Assembly: GCA_965212205.1 (NCBI GenBank)
Contig: CBDBUX010000001.1
Location: 434,001 to 498,000, forward strand
Direction of reading: 5' to 3'
Source: JAHEJJ01 sp965212205
GTDB taxonomy: Bacteria; Bacteroidota; Bacteroidia; Flavobacteriales; Flavobacteriaceae
DNA length: 64,000 bases
The stretch's first letter is position 1. Every line of letters starts with the position of its first letter. The notes under the pieces are model-generated. The model saw nothing but the letters and a program-made list of their open reading frames with translations. It was not told the DNA's origin and did no database searches. Positions 1 through 7,819 of this stretch are shown piece after piece. A program made the translations under genes and the position numbers.

Positions 1-132
1 TATCAGATAAGCAAAAATCTCAAAGTAAACTTCAATATTGAGAATATTACAGATCAGCGATACAGACCTTATTCTTCAGGTATTGCTGGACCAGGGATTA
101 ACTTCATTTTAGGTTTGGGGATCAGCTTGTAA
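1..132 (+). CDS. TonB-dependent receptor, C-terminal fragment (5' end outside window)
   Basis: The frame is open from the first base to a TAA at 130-132 and encodes 43 residues. The peptide has the look of the last strands of an outer-membrane beta-barrel receptor: an 'N-I-E-N-I-T-D-Q-R-Y-R-P' stretch, the typical 'ENITDxxYR' of TonB-dependent receptors, then 'YSSGIAGPG' and a final alternating hydrophobic strand ending GLGISL. In this family the strand before the last carries the 'N(I/L)xDxxY' signature, which matches. The substrate cannot be told from this piece. It is followed by about 136 bases without a gene and then ileS. Confidence 0.7.
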   Translation, partial: YQISKNLKVNFNIENITDQRYRPYSSGIAGPGINFILGLGISL

Positions 133-229
133 TGTATCAGGATCGACACTAGCCCCAGATAGTTGGCGACCTTCCTGTACTACTTCCATTCTCACTTCAG
201 AAAAGCACCGTGTTTTCAATAGAAATCAT

Positions 230-237
230 TAATTTTG
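230..237 (+). promoter_or_regulatory. -7 promoter element upstream of ileS
   Basis: TAATTTTG is a perfect match to the Bacteroidota -7 consensus TAnnTTTG, 31 bases before the preferred ileS ATG. I see no good TTTG -33 element at the usual 19-21 base spacing. The element makes the TTG at 248 a less likely start. Confidence 0.5.
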
Positions 238-268
238 CAGCCTTAAATTGTCCCAGCCAACGGTTGAT

Positions 269-3200
269 ATGAAGTTTAAAGAGTACAAAAATCTGGACCT
301 GCCAGGAATTGCTGATGAGATCCTTCAATTCTGGAAAGAGGCAAACATCTTTGAAAAAAGTGTTACCTCCAGGGAGGGCAAAGATTCCTATGTCTTTTAT
401 GAAGGTCCTCCATCGGCCAATGGAGCTCCGGGCATTCACCATGTGATGTCTCGTACCATCAAGGATATCTTTCCCCGTTATAAAACCATGAAAGGCTTTC
501 AGGTAAAAAGAAAGGCCGGGTGGGATACCCATGGTTTGCCCGTAGAGCTTGGTGTGGAGAAGGAACTAGGGATCACCAAAGAAGACATCGGGACAAAGAT
601 CAGCATCGAAGACTATAATGAGGCCTGTAAGAAAGCGGTCATGCGCTATACAGATGCCTGGAATACCATGACAGAGAAAATGGGTTATTGGGTAGATATG
701 GACGATCCATATATTACCTATAAGCCCAAATACATGGAAACCGTATGGTGGCTTTTGAAACAGATCTATGACAAAGATCTTTTATATAAAGGCTATACGA
801 TCCAGCCCTATTCACCCAAGGCAGGCACAGGCCTGAGTTCCCATGAGTTAAATATGCCGGGAACCTATCAGGACATAACCGATACAACGGCAACTGCACA
901 ATTTAAGGCGATCCCGGATAGTTTGCCACAGCGATTGAAATCGATCGATGGAGAGCTGTTTTTTCTGGCCTGGACAACCACCCCGTGGACATTGCCTTCA
1001 AACACCGCCCTGACCGTTGGCGCTAAGATCGATTATGCGATCGTCAGGACATATAATCAATATACCTTCCAACCCATTACAGTGATCCTTGCTAAAAACC
1101 TGATAAAGCTCCAGTTTACCGGCAAGTTTGAAGAAGTAAGCGAGGCCAGCGCTCTCTCGAATTATAAGGAGAGCGATAAAAAAATACCATATCTGATCCT
1201 GGACACCGTTAAAGGGGTCGATTTGATCGGGATCAGGTATGAACAATTGCTCGATTATGCCAAACCCTACCAGAATCCTCAAAATGCCTTCAGGGTAATT
1301 TCAGGGGATTTTGTGACAACCGAAGATGGTACGGGGATTGTGCATACCGCACCCACTTTCGGAGCAGACGATATGCAAGTGGCGCAAAAGGCCGATCCGC
1401 AGGTCCCTCCATTATTAGTCCTGGACGAAGATGAAAATCCCGTTCCGCTGGTTGACCTGCAAGGGAAATTCAGACCGGAAATGGGCCCGCTGGCAGGCAA
1501 GTATGTGAAAAATGAATATTATGAAGAGGGGATGGCGCCCGAACGCTCTGTCGATGTTGAGATTGCTATAAAACTTAAGGAGGAGAACAAAGCCTTCAAA
1601 GTTGAAAAATATCTTCACAGTTATCCTAATTGCTGGCGTACCGATAAACCTATTCTTTACTACCCGCTGGATTCCTGGTTTATCAAGGTTACGGAAAAAA
1701 GGGATAGAATGTTTCAGCTCAACCAAACCATCAACTGGAAGCCAAAGGCTACTGGTGAAGGACGGTTTGGGAACTGGCTGGCCAATGCGAACGACTGGAA
1801 CCTTTCCCGATCGCGTTTCTGGGGTATTCCACTCCCGATATGGAGAACTGCCGATGGCAAGGAGGCAAGGATCATAGGTTCGGTGGAAGAACTCAAAACC
1901 GAAATGTCGAAATCGGTAGCAGCCGGTTTTATGGAGCAGGATATATTTGCTGATTTCGTAATTGGTGATATGAGCGATGAGAATTACGAAAAAATTGATC
2001 TGCACAAAAATGTTGTAGACAAAATTATTCTGGTTTCGGACAGCGGCGAACCCATGCACAGAGAAACCGACCTGATCGACGTTTGGTTCGACAGCGGTGC
2101 GATGCCTTATGCGCAATGGCACTACCCATTTGAAAATGCAGATTTTATCGATAAAAATTTAACCTTCCCAGCCGATTTTATCGCTGAAGGAGTAGACCAG
2201 ACCCGCGGATGGTTTTATACATTACACGCTATAGCTGCCATGGTCTTCGATTCGGTAGCCTACCGCAATGTGGTTTCGAACGGACTTGTGCTCGACAAGG
2301 AAGGGAAAAAGATGTCGAAAAGATTGGGTAACGCGGCCAACCCAATAGAAACTGTGTCCGAACATGGCCCAGATGCCACACGCTGGTACCTTATTTCGAA
2401 TGCGAACCCGTGGGATAATCTCAAATTCGATATCGATGGTATCGTTGAGGTAAAACGTAAATTCTTCGGGACCTTATATAATACATATAACTTCTTTGCC
2501 CTTTATGCAAATATCGACCGGTTCAACTATTCGGAACAGGAAATACCACTTTACGAGAGGCCGGAAATTGACCAGTGGATCCTTTCAGAACTCAATTCTC
2601 TTATCGGTGCGGTAGACCTTGCCTATGATGAATATGAACCCACCCGAGCTACTAGAGCGATCGCATACTTCGTACAAGAAAATTTAAGCAATTGGTATGT
2701 TCGTCTTAGCAGAAGAAGGTTTTGGAAAGGTAGTTACGAACATGATAAAATTTCTGCCTATCAGACATTATATACCTGTCTTGAGATCGTTGCTAAACTC
2801 TCGGCCCCGGTGGCTCCGTTTTTTATGGAAATGTTGTATAGAAATCTTTCACAAACCACCAAAAGAGAGGATTGTGAGAGTGTACATCTTGCAGAATTCC
2901 CCTTGGCAGATGCCGGGATGATCAACAAAGAACTGGAACACAAGATGCAAAAGGCACAATCGATCTCGTCTTTGGTTCTCTCCATTCGCCAAAAAGAGAA
3001 AATCAAAGTAAGACAACCATTGCAGAAGATCATGATCCCGGTCTTAAATGCATCGGATAAAAAAGAGATACAGGCCGTTGCAGAACTGATAAAATCTGAG
3101 GTAAATGTTAAGGAAATTGAATTGCTGGACGATGCGTCAGGAATTCTCGTTAAGCGGATTAAGCCCAATTTCAAGGTGCTGGGCCCAAGATTCGGGAAGG

Positions 3201-3670
3201 AAATGAAGCAAATTGCCCGGGCTATAGCTGGTCTGGACCAGGAGCACATTCAAAAAATTGAGCAGGACGGGAAAATTTCACTTGACATAGAAAATAAAAG
3301 TATTATATTACAGTTAGAGGATGTAGAGATCAGCTCTCAGGATATCGAGGGTTGGTTGGTAGCCAGTTCGGGCTCTCTTACCGTAGCTTTAGATGTTACG
3401 ATTGATGAAGATCTGAGGCAGGAAGGAATAGCCAGGGAACTGGTAAATCGGATACAGAACCTTAGGAAAGAATCCGGGCTTGATGTCACCGATAAAATCG
3501 ACATCAAGATCTTAAAAGATGGTTTGGTTGAAAAAGCGGTTGAAAGCAATAGGCGTTATATCATGAATGAAACCCTGACAGCTGAATTGGATTTTGAAGA
3601 AAAAATGGATGAAGGTACGACTGTGATATTCGATGAAGTAAATACAAAATTGTTTATTCAAAAACACTAA
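269..3670 (+). CDS. ileS: Isoleucine--tRNA ligase, eukaryote-like (type 2) with GIHH signature
   Basis: Class I aminoacyl-tRNA synthetase that activates isoleucine and charges tRNA-Ile in the cytoplasm; about 1133 residues from the ATG at 269. A TTG at 248 would add seven residues, but the family normally begins close to 'MKFKEYKNLDLP', so I prefer the ATG. Near residues 47-66 the signature reads PPSANGAPGIHH followed by TIKDIF, so the HxGH motif appears as GIHH (55-58), with first and third positions exchanged. KMSKR is at 681-685. The editing domain lies between (WTTTPWTLPSN region), and the C-terminal part lacks an obvious Cys-rich zinc finger. The TIKDI context marks the eukaryote-like IleRS class. 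A TraR/DksA-like gene follows after 4 bases. Confidence 0.97.
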   Translation: MKFKEYKNLDLPGIADEILQFWKEANIFEKSVTSREGKDSYVFYEGPPSANGAPGIHHVMSRTIKDIFPRYKTMKGFQVKRKAGWDTHGLPVELGVEKELGITKEDIGTKISIEDYNEACKKAVMRYTDAWNTMTEKMGYWVDMDDPYITYKPKYMETVWWLLKQIYDKDLLYKGYTIQPYSPKAGTGLSSHELNMPGTYQDITDTTATAQFKAIPDSLPQRLKSIDGELFFLAWTTTPWTLPSNTALTVGAKIDYAIVRTYNQYTFQPITVILAKNLIKLQFTGKFEEVSEASALSNYKESDKKIPYLILDTVKGVDLIGIRYEQLLDYAKPYQNPQNAFRVISGDFVTTEDGTGIVHTAPTFGADDMQVAQKADPQVPPLLVLDEDENPVPLVDLQGKFRPEMGPLAGKYVKNEYYEEGMAPERSVDVEIAIKLKEENKAFKVEKYLHSYPNCWRTDKPILYYPLDSWFIKVTEKRDRMFQLNQTINWKPKATGEGRFGNWLANANDWNLSRSRFWGIPLPIWRTADGKEARIIGSVEELKTEMSKSVAAGFMEQDIFADFVIGDMSDENYEKIDLHKNVVDKIILVSDSGEPMHRETDLIDVWFDSGAMPYAQWHYPFENADFIDKNLTFPADFIAEGVDQTRGWFYTLHAIAAMVFDSVAYRNVVSNGLVLDKEGKKMSKRLGNAANPIETVSEHGPDATRWYLISNANPWDNLKFDIDGIVEVKRKFFGTLYNTYNFFALYANIDRFNYSEQEIPLYERPEIDQWILSELNSLIGAVDLAYDEYEPTRATRAIAYFVQENLSNWYVRLSRRRFWKGSYEHDKISAYQTLYTCLEIVAKLSAPVAPFFMEMLYRNLSQTTKREDCESVHLAEFPLADAGMINKELEHKMQKAQSISSLVLSIRQKEKIKVRQPLQKIMIPVLNASDKKEIQAVAELIKSEVNVKEIELLDDASGILVKRIKPNFKVLGPRFGKEMKQIARAIAGLDQEHIQKIEQDGKISLDIENKSIILQLEDVEISSQDIEGWLVASSGSLTVALDVTIDEDLRQEGIARELVNRIQNLRKESGLDVTDKIDIKILKDGLVEKAVESNRRYIMNETLTAELDFEEKMDEGTTVIFDEVNTKLFIQKH

Positions 3671-3674
3671 AGTC

Positions 3675-4058
3675 ATGGCAAAAGATTTGAAAGTGCGCTA
3701 CTCCGACAAGGAATTGGAAGGATTTAGAGTGCTTATTGAAGAAAAAATTGACAAAGCACAGAGCCATTTGGACCTACTGAGAAGCTCCTACATGAATGAT
3801 GGGAACAATGGAACCGACGATACTGCTCCTACCTTTAAAGCCTTTGAAGAAGGCTCTGAAACCATGAGCAAAGAAGCGAATACCCAGCTGGCCATACGGC
3901 AGGAAAAGTTTATACGAGACCTTAAAAATGCCCTTTTACGTATCGAAAATAAAACCTATGGCATTTGCAGGGTAACGGGAAAACTTATCAATAAAGACCG
4001 TTTAAAACTGGTGCCCCACGCTACATTGAGCATAGAAGCGAAAAATATGCAGAAATAG
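3675..4058 (+). CDS. TraR/DksA family zinc-finger-like protein with only one of four cysteines
   Basis: 127 residues. An N-terminal helical, charged coiled-coil-like half (about 8-45 and 65-95) is followed by the C-terminal DksA/TraR signature 'YGICRVTGKLI'. DksA-like proteins bind RNA polymerase through the secondary channel and modulate transcription. Here the zinc finger is degenerate: only the Cys in 'YGIC' is present, and the positions expected to hold the other three are Thr/Gly and residues of 'LVPHATLSIEAK'. Homologues in Flavobacteriia, as I recall them, look the same, so this is probably family-typical rather than decay. It lies 4 bases after ileS and precedes lspA in the same direction, a common arrangement in this group. 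Confidence 0.85.
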   Translation: MAKDLKVRYSDKELEGFRVLIEEKIDKAQSHLDLLRSSYMNDGNNGTDDTAPTFKAFEEGSETMSKEANTQLAIRQEKFIRDLKNALLRIENKTYGICRVTGKLINKDRLKLVPHATLSIEAKNMQK

Positions 4059-4354
4059 GCTGCCGTTAGCAGTCCTTCCCTGGCCATACTTCTGGCTGTT
4101 TCTTTAAGAGGCTAATCAAGATGGGATTTCAAAATCGATCCAGATTTTACGGATTGATTCTTGAATAGATATTGTCTTGGCTTAGCATACTATTTTAACG
4201 AGATGACAGGGTAGCAAATCATTCAAACTAACTACAGGAATCACCAGGGCCATAAATATTCATGTGGTTTCAAAAAGCCATATCAACCCGCAGTTTTCTT
4301 TAAGTGAGCTTCAATAATTATACCTATTTTAGCCCCACTGTTTAGCATCATGCC
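4059..4354. other. Intergenic region between the TraR/DksA-like gene and lspA
   Basis: 296 bases with no convincing reading frame, tRNA or strong terminator. A short hairpin could form just after the stop (CTGC/GCAG near 4061-4073). The promoter-proximal end is AT-rich and has only a poor -7 candidate (TATTTTAG) ahead of lspA. Confidence 0.4.
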
Positions 4355-4984
4355 ATGAACATAAAAAAGTCCCTCCTCTTAGTTTTAGTCGTTTTGCTTA
4401 TCGACCAGCTGAGCAAAATCTATATAAAGACCCATTTTCAACTGGGGGAGTCTGTGGAGGTCTTTAGCTGGTTTAAAATCCTGTTTATTGAAAATGAAGG
4501 TGCCGCCTGGGGGACTAAATTGAGCGATATTCTTCCGGTTTCAGACTCCCTGGGGAAACTCATTCTAACGGTTTTCAGGTTGTTTGCCATCGGAGGCATA
4601 GGCTACTGGTTGTTCGATATCATCAGAAAGAATGGCACTTTTACCCTTACCATTGCCGTTTCACTGATTTTTGCCGGAGCCCTGGGTAATATTGTAGATT
4701 CTGTATTCTACGGGATCCTGTTCGATGACAGTTATAATCAGGTGGCTTCATTTATGCCCGAGGAAACCTATGGCAATCTTTTTTATGGCAAGGTGGTAGA
4801 TATGCTTTACTTCCCGATTATCGATGCTACCTGGCCAGAATGGATGCCTTTTGTTGGGGGTAATAACTTTAGATTTTTTGAACCGGTTTTCAATATAGCC
4901 GATACGGCGATCAGCACAGGGGTTGGGATCCTGGTCTTTTTCAACAAGAAGGCTTTTGGTCAGAAGACGGCTCAGAATTCGTAG
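4355..4984 (+). CDS. lspA: Lipoprotein signal peptidase (signal peptidase II)
   Basis: Inner-membrane aspartic protease that removes the signal peptide from prolipoproteins after diacylglyceryl modification. It has 209 residues with four hydrophobic segments (about 6-24, 70-90, 96-118, 180-197). Early in the protein is the conserved 'DQLSK' and 'NEGAAWG' (family NxGAAFG). The catalytic aspartates are D115 in 'GNIVDSVFYG' and D183 in 'FNIADTAIS'. The insert between them is longer than in E. coli LspA (Bacteroidota type, with a 'GKVVDMLYFP' segment), which explains the extra length. Its 3' end overlaps the convergent cyclo-ligase gene by 13 bases. The many lipoproteins in this window are its likely substrates. 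Confidence 0.96.
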   Translation: MNIKKSLLLVLVVLLIDQLSKIYIKTHFQLGESVEVFSWFKILFIENEGAAWGTKLSDILPVSDSLGKLILTVFRLFAIGGIGYWLFDIIRKNGTFTLTIAVSLIFAGALGNIVDSVFYGILFDDSYNQVASFMPEETYGNLFYGKVVDMLYFPIIDATWPEWMPFVGGNNFRFFEPVFNIADTAISTGVGILVFFNKKAFGQKTAQNS

Positions 4985-5532
4985 ATCTTCTCTGGGGTAA
5001 TACAATAATCCATTGAAATATCTTGTGCTCCGGTATCACGGATCTCTTCAATAGCCTCAAAAAAACACAGCCCTACTTTCAGTACATCATCACGGCAGTT
5101 TTGAAGGAATCGATCGTAAAATCCCTTCCCGTATCCTACACGATGTCCTTTTTGATCGAAGGCCAGCATAGGTACGAAAACCAGGTCTAATTTTTCGTGC
5201 GGAATCAGCTGGCCGGAAACGGGCTCCGGGATACCCCATCGATTTTTTTTAAGCGGGATATCGGCCGCAAGAAGAATATGCTCTAACAAGACTTCGTCCT
5301 TTATCTTCGGCACAACAATTTTCTTCTGCCTGCTCCTCAAACAATCTATAATAGGGCGAGTATCTACCTCATTCTTTTCAACGATAGGAAGGAAAACATG
5401 ATAGAATTCAAAGTCCCATAACGGGAGTTGAAAAAGGAAATCACAAATAGACTTACTGGAAGAAAAGACCTCTTCCGAAGTAAGTTGTTTGCGTAATTCT
5501 ATAAAGTTTAACCGAATCTCTTTTTTTAACAT
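4972..5532 (-). CDS. 5-formyltetrahydrofolate cyclo-ligase
   Basis: Converts 5-formyl-THF to 5,10-methenyl-THF using ATP in cytoplasmic folate metabolism. It has 186 residues, the usual size for the family. The sequence shows the N-terminal 'KKEIRLNFIELRKQL' helix and the C-terminal glycine-rich ATP/substrate motif 'GYGKGFYDRFL' (GxGxGYYDR family signature) preceded by 'LVFVPMLAFD'. It converges on lspA with a 13-base overlap. A 28-codon membrane-peptide frame lies 43 bases upstream on the same strand and could be co-transcribed. The family is often called YgfA or MTHFS; I leave the symbol empty because usage in this group varies. Confidence 0.93.
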   Translation of the reverse strand: MLKKEIRLNFIELRKQLTSEEVFSSSKSICDFLFQLPLWDFEFYHVFLPIVEKNEVDTRPIIDCLRSRQKKIVVPKIKDEVLLEHILLAADIPLKKNRWGIPEPVSGQLIPHEKLDLVFVPMLAFDQKGHRVGYGKGFYDRFLQNCRDDVLKVGLCFFEAIEEIRDTGAQDISMDYCITPEKIYEF

Positions 5533-5575
5533 CGCGATCGATTAAACGAGTTGTGGGGGAACTATTTATTTAAAA

Positions 5576-5662
5576 TTAATCCTTGGCGGCAACCGCAAAG
5601 TAAATCTTAAAAAATAGCATCAAAAGTAGGTACATCCCAATAGTAATAAGATAGTTGTCCAT
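5576..5662 (-). CDS. Candidate 28-residue single-pass membrane peptide
   Basis: An ATG at 5662 opens a 28-codon frame that ends in TAA at 5576. The peptide starts MDNYLITIGMYLLL, runs on as a hydrophobic helix of about 20 residues (MLFFKIYFAV) and ends in AAKD, so it reads as one transmembrane segment with short polar ends. Ahead of the start is a -7-like sequence (TACATTTA, one mismatch from consensus). It precedes the cyclo-ligase gene on the same strand by 43 bases. I do not recognise the family; conservation in relatives would decide. It could also be a chance frame in AT-rich DNA. Confidence 0.4.
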   Translation of the reverse strand: MDNYLITIGMYLLLMLFFKIYFAVAAKD

Positions 5663-6028
5663 GTAATGCTAGTCTTTTTATTTCTCTAAATGTAAATAAA
5701 AGTTCACCACATTTCCTATTAAGTGCACCATTTTATCGATGAAATGCATAAAATTTACCAGTTTTTTAACAATGGAGCCACATTCGGGATTGGCTGTATC
5801 ATTTTTCCTACCCAGATTGGGCAACTAAAAAATGGCGAACTATGCCAAATTCGATCCCGGATATCTAGGTTGATTTTTTACATTGGCATTCTATCAGGAC
5901 AGCCCGGAGATGGTTGTGAAGTTGATCATAATTTAACGAAGCATCGGCCTGAAAACCAAAATTACCTTTTACCTTTATCTCTGTATGGTGGTGTTTAGAG
6001 AAACACGGGCCGTACATTCTTGATATCC
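5663..6028. other. Intergenic region upstream of uvrC
   Basis: About 366 bases between the small membrane-peptide frame and uvrC. A plus-strand frame at 5723-5998 and a minus-strand frame at 5865-6065 exist, but their compositions look non-coding and neither resembles a family. I see no tRNA fold and no strong terminator. It presumably carries the promoter of uvrC, although no perfect -7 box stands out. Confidence 0.4.
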
Positions 6029-7819
6029 ATGCAGGAATTACCCTTAAAAATACAGTTAAGTACACTTCCGAATGAACCCGGGGTCTATCAGTTTTATGAC
6101 AAATCTGATCAGATCCTCTATGTAGGGAAGGCCAAAAACCTCAAAAAAAGGGTTGCATCCTATTTTACCAAAAATCACGATAGTGGCAAAACTAGATTAC
6201 TGGTCAGGAAGATATCATCTGTTAAGCATATTGTGGTACCTACCGAATCCGATGCGCTGTTGCTCGAAAACAATCTGATCAAAAAACATAAACCGCGCTA
6301 TAACGTTTTACTGCGCGATGACAAATCCTACCCATGGATTTGTATTAAGAATGAAAGGTTCCCCAGAGTTTTTGCCACGAGAAAACTGATCAGAGACGGG
6401 TCTGAATATTATGGGCCTTATACGAGGATGAAAACGGTAAAAACATTGCTCGATCTCATCAGGGACGTATATCCGCTTCGAACCTGCAATTATGATCTTT
6501 CTGCTGATAAGATCGAGGCGGGAAAATATAAGCTATGCCTCGAATTTCATTTGGGGAATTGCCTGGGCCCGTGTGAAGGCCTGCAAACCGCAGACGACTA
6601 CAACAAACAGATCGATGATATCCGTCAGATTCTCAAGGGGAATTTCAAATCTTCTATTCAATATTTTAAAAAGCAGATGAAGATTCTGGCATCTGAAATG
6701 CATTTTGAGGAGGCTCAGCGGATCAAGGAAAAGATTGAAGTGCTCGAGATGTACCAGGCTAAATCGACCGTAGTTAATCCGAGAATCAGCAACGTAGATG
6801 TATTTACCATCGTTTCCGATGAGGCCTATGCCTACGTCAATTTCATGCAACTTTCACATGGTGCCATAATAAGGTCGCACACAATGGAGATCAAGAAAAA
6901 ACTGGATGAGGACAACCAGGACCTTCTGCAACTGGCCATCATAGAATTACGCCAGCGTTTCAACTCCGAATCCAAAACCGTATACCTGCCTTTTCCACTT
7001 AGCTTACCCGCAGATTTAAAGGTTGTTCTTCCCAAACTAGGTGATAAGAAAAAACTTCTTGATCTTTCCCAACGCAACGCCAAATTTTTCAGACAGGAGC
7101 GTTTTAAACAGGTCAAAATAGCCGACCCAGACCGCCATACTAATCGACTTATGGCACAGATGAAGAACGATCTCCGACTCAGTACCGAACCCAGGCATAT
7201 AGAATGCTTCGATAATTCGAACATCCAGGGAACGAACCCGGTGGCGGCATGTGTGGTATTTAAAAATGGCAAACCTGTAAAAAAGGAATACCGGCTATTT
7301 AATATCCGAACGGTGACCGGCCCAGACGATTATGCCTCTATGGAGGAGGTGGTTTTCAGACGCTATAAGCGTTTATTGAATGAAGGAGAGTCCCTGCCCC
7401 AACTCATAGTGATTGACGGCGGTAAGGGACAGCTTTCTTCGGCCCTAAAAAGCCTGGATATTTTGGGTTTACGTGGTAAAATCGCAATTATTGGTATCGC
7501 CAAGAGACTAGAAGAAATCTATTTCCCCCAAGATCCGATTCCGATATACCTGGACAAGAAATCGGAGACCTTAAAGATCATTCAACAATTGAGAAATGAA
7601 GCACATCGGTTCGGGATCAACTTTCACAGAAATAAAAGAAGTAAAGCCGCGATTAATACAGAACTTGAAACGATCGAGGGTATAGGAGAAAAAACCGCCA
7701 GGGATCTATTAAAACACTTTAAATCTGTTAAGCGAGTCAAAGAAGCCTCACTAGAAGATCTAAGCGATAAGGTAGGTTTGTCTCGCGCACGAAAGATCTT
7801 CGAAAATTTTCATGGATGA
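6029..7819 (+). CDS. uvrC: UvrABC excinuclease subunit C
   Basis: Makes the two incisions in nucleotide excision repair after UvrAB damage recognition. I start at the ATG at 6029 (596 residues) rather than the in-frame TTG at 6020, because the family begins with 'LKIQLxTLPxxPGVYQ'. Domains in order: GIY-YIG nuclease (about 13-95, with 'PGVYQFYD' and 'LYVGKAKNLKKR'); a four-cysteine segment around 'RTC', 'KLC', 'GNC', 'GPC', matching the reported Fe-S cluster region; UVR helices (about 200-235); the RNase H-like second nuclease ('HIECFDNSNIQGTNPVA'); and C-terminal helix-hairpin-helix motifs ('IEGIGEKTARDLL'). It overlaps the next gene by 4 bases (ATGA), so the two are probably translationally coupled. 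Confidence 0.97.
   Translation: MQELPLKIQLSTLPNEPGVYQFYDKSDQILYVGKAKNLKKRVASYFTKNHDSGKTRLLVRKISSVKHIVVPTESDALLLENNLIKKHKPRYNVLLRDDKSYPWICIKNERFPRVFATRKLIRDGSEYYGPYTRMKTVKTLLDLIRDVYPLRTCNYDLSADKIEAGKYKLCLEFHLGNCLGPCEGLQTADDYNKQIDDIRQILKGNFKSSIQYFKKQMKILASEMHFEEAQRIKEKIEVLEMYQAKSTVVNPRISNVDVFTIVSDEAYAYVNFMQLSHGAIIRSHTMEIKKKLDEDNQDLLQLAIIELRQRFNSESKTVYLPFPLSLPADLKVVLPKLGDKKKLLDLSQRNAKFFRQERFKQVKIADPDRHTNRLMAQMKNDLRLSTEPRHIECFDNSNIQGTNPVAACVVFKNGKPVKKEYRLFNIRTVTGPDDYASMEEVVFRRYKRLLNEGESLPQLIVIDGGKGQLSSALKSLDILGLRGKIAIIGIAKRLEEIYFPQDPIPIYLDKKSETLKIIQQLRNEAHRFGINFHRNKRSKAAINTELETIEGIGEKTARDLLKHFKSVKRVKEASLEDLSDKVGLSRARKIFENFHG

Noticed and set aside
1415..2122. 235-codon minus-strand frame inside ileS
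   Set aside because: It lies fully antisense to a recognised synthetase, shows no domain and no promoter; it is a by-product of codon bias.
2761..3249. 162-codon minus-strand frame inside ileS
   Set aside because: Serine- and cysteine-rich antisense shadow of the C-terminal part of IleRS, without family resemblance.
4059..4354. tRNA gene between the TraR/DksA-like gene and lspA
   Set aside because: No cloverleaf, no TTCGA-type T-loop and no CCA end could be assembled; the same holds for the other gaps.
5723..5998. 91-codon plus-strand frame upstream of uvrC
   Set aside because: Composition looks random, there is no recognisable motif, and its end abuts uvrC without sensible spacing.
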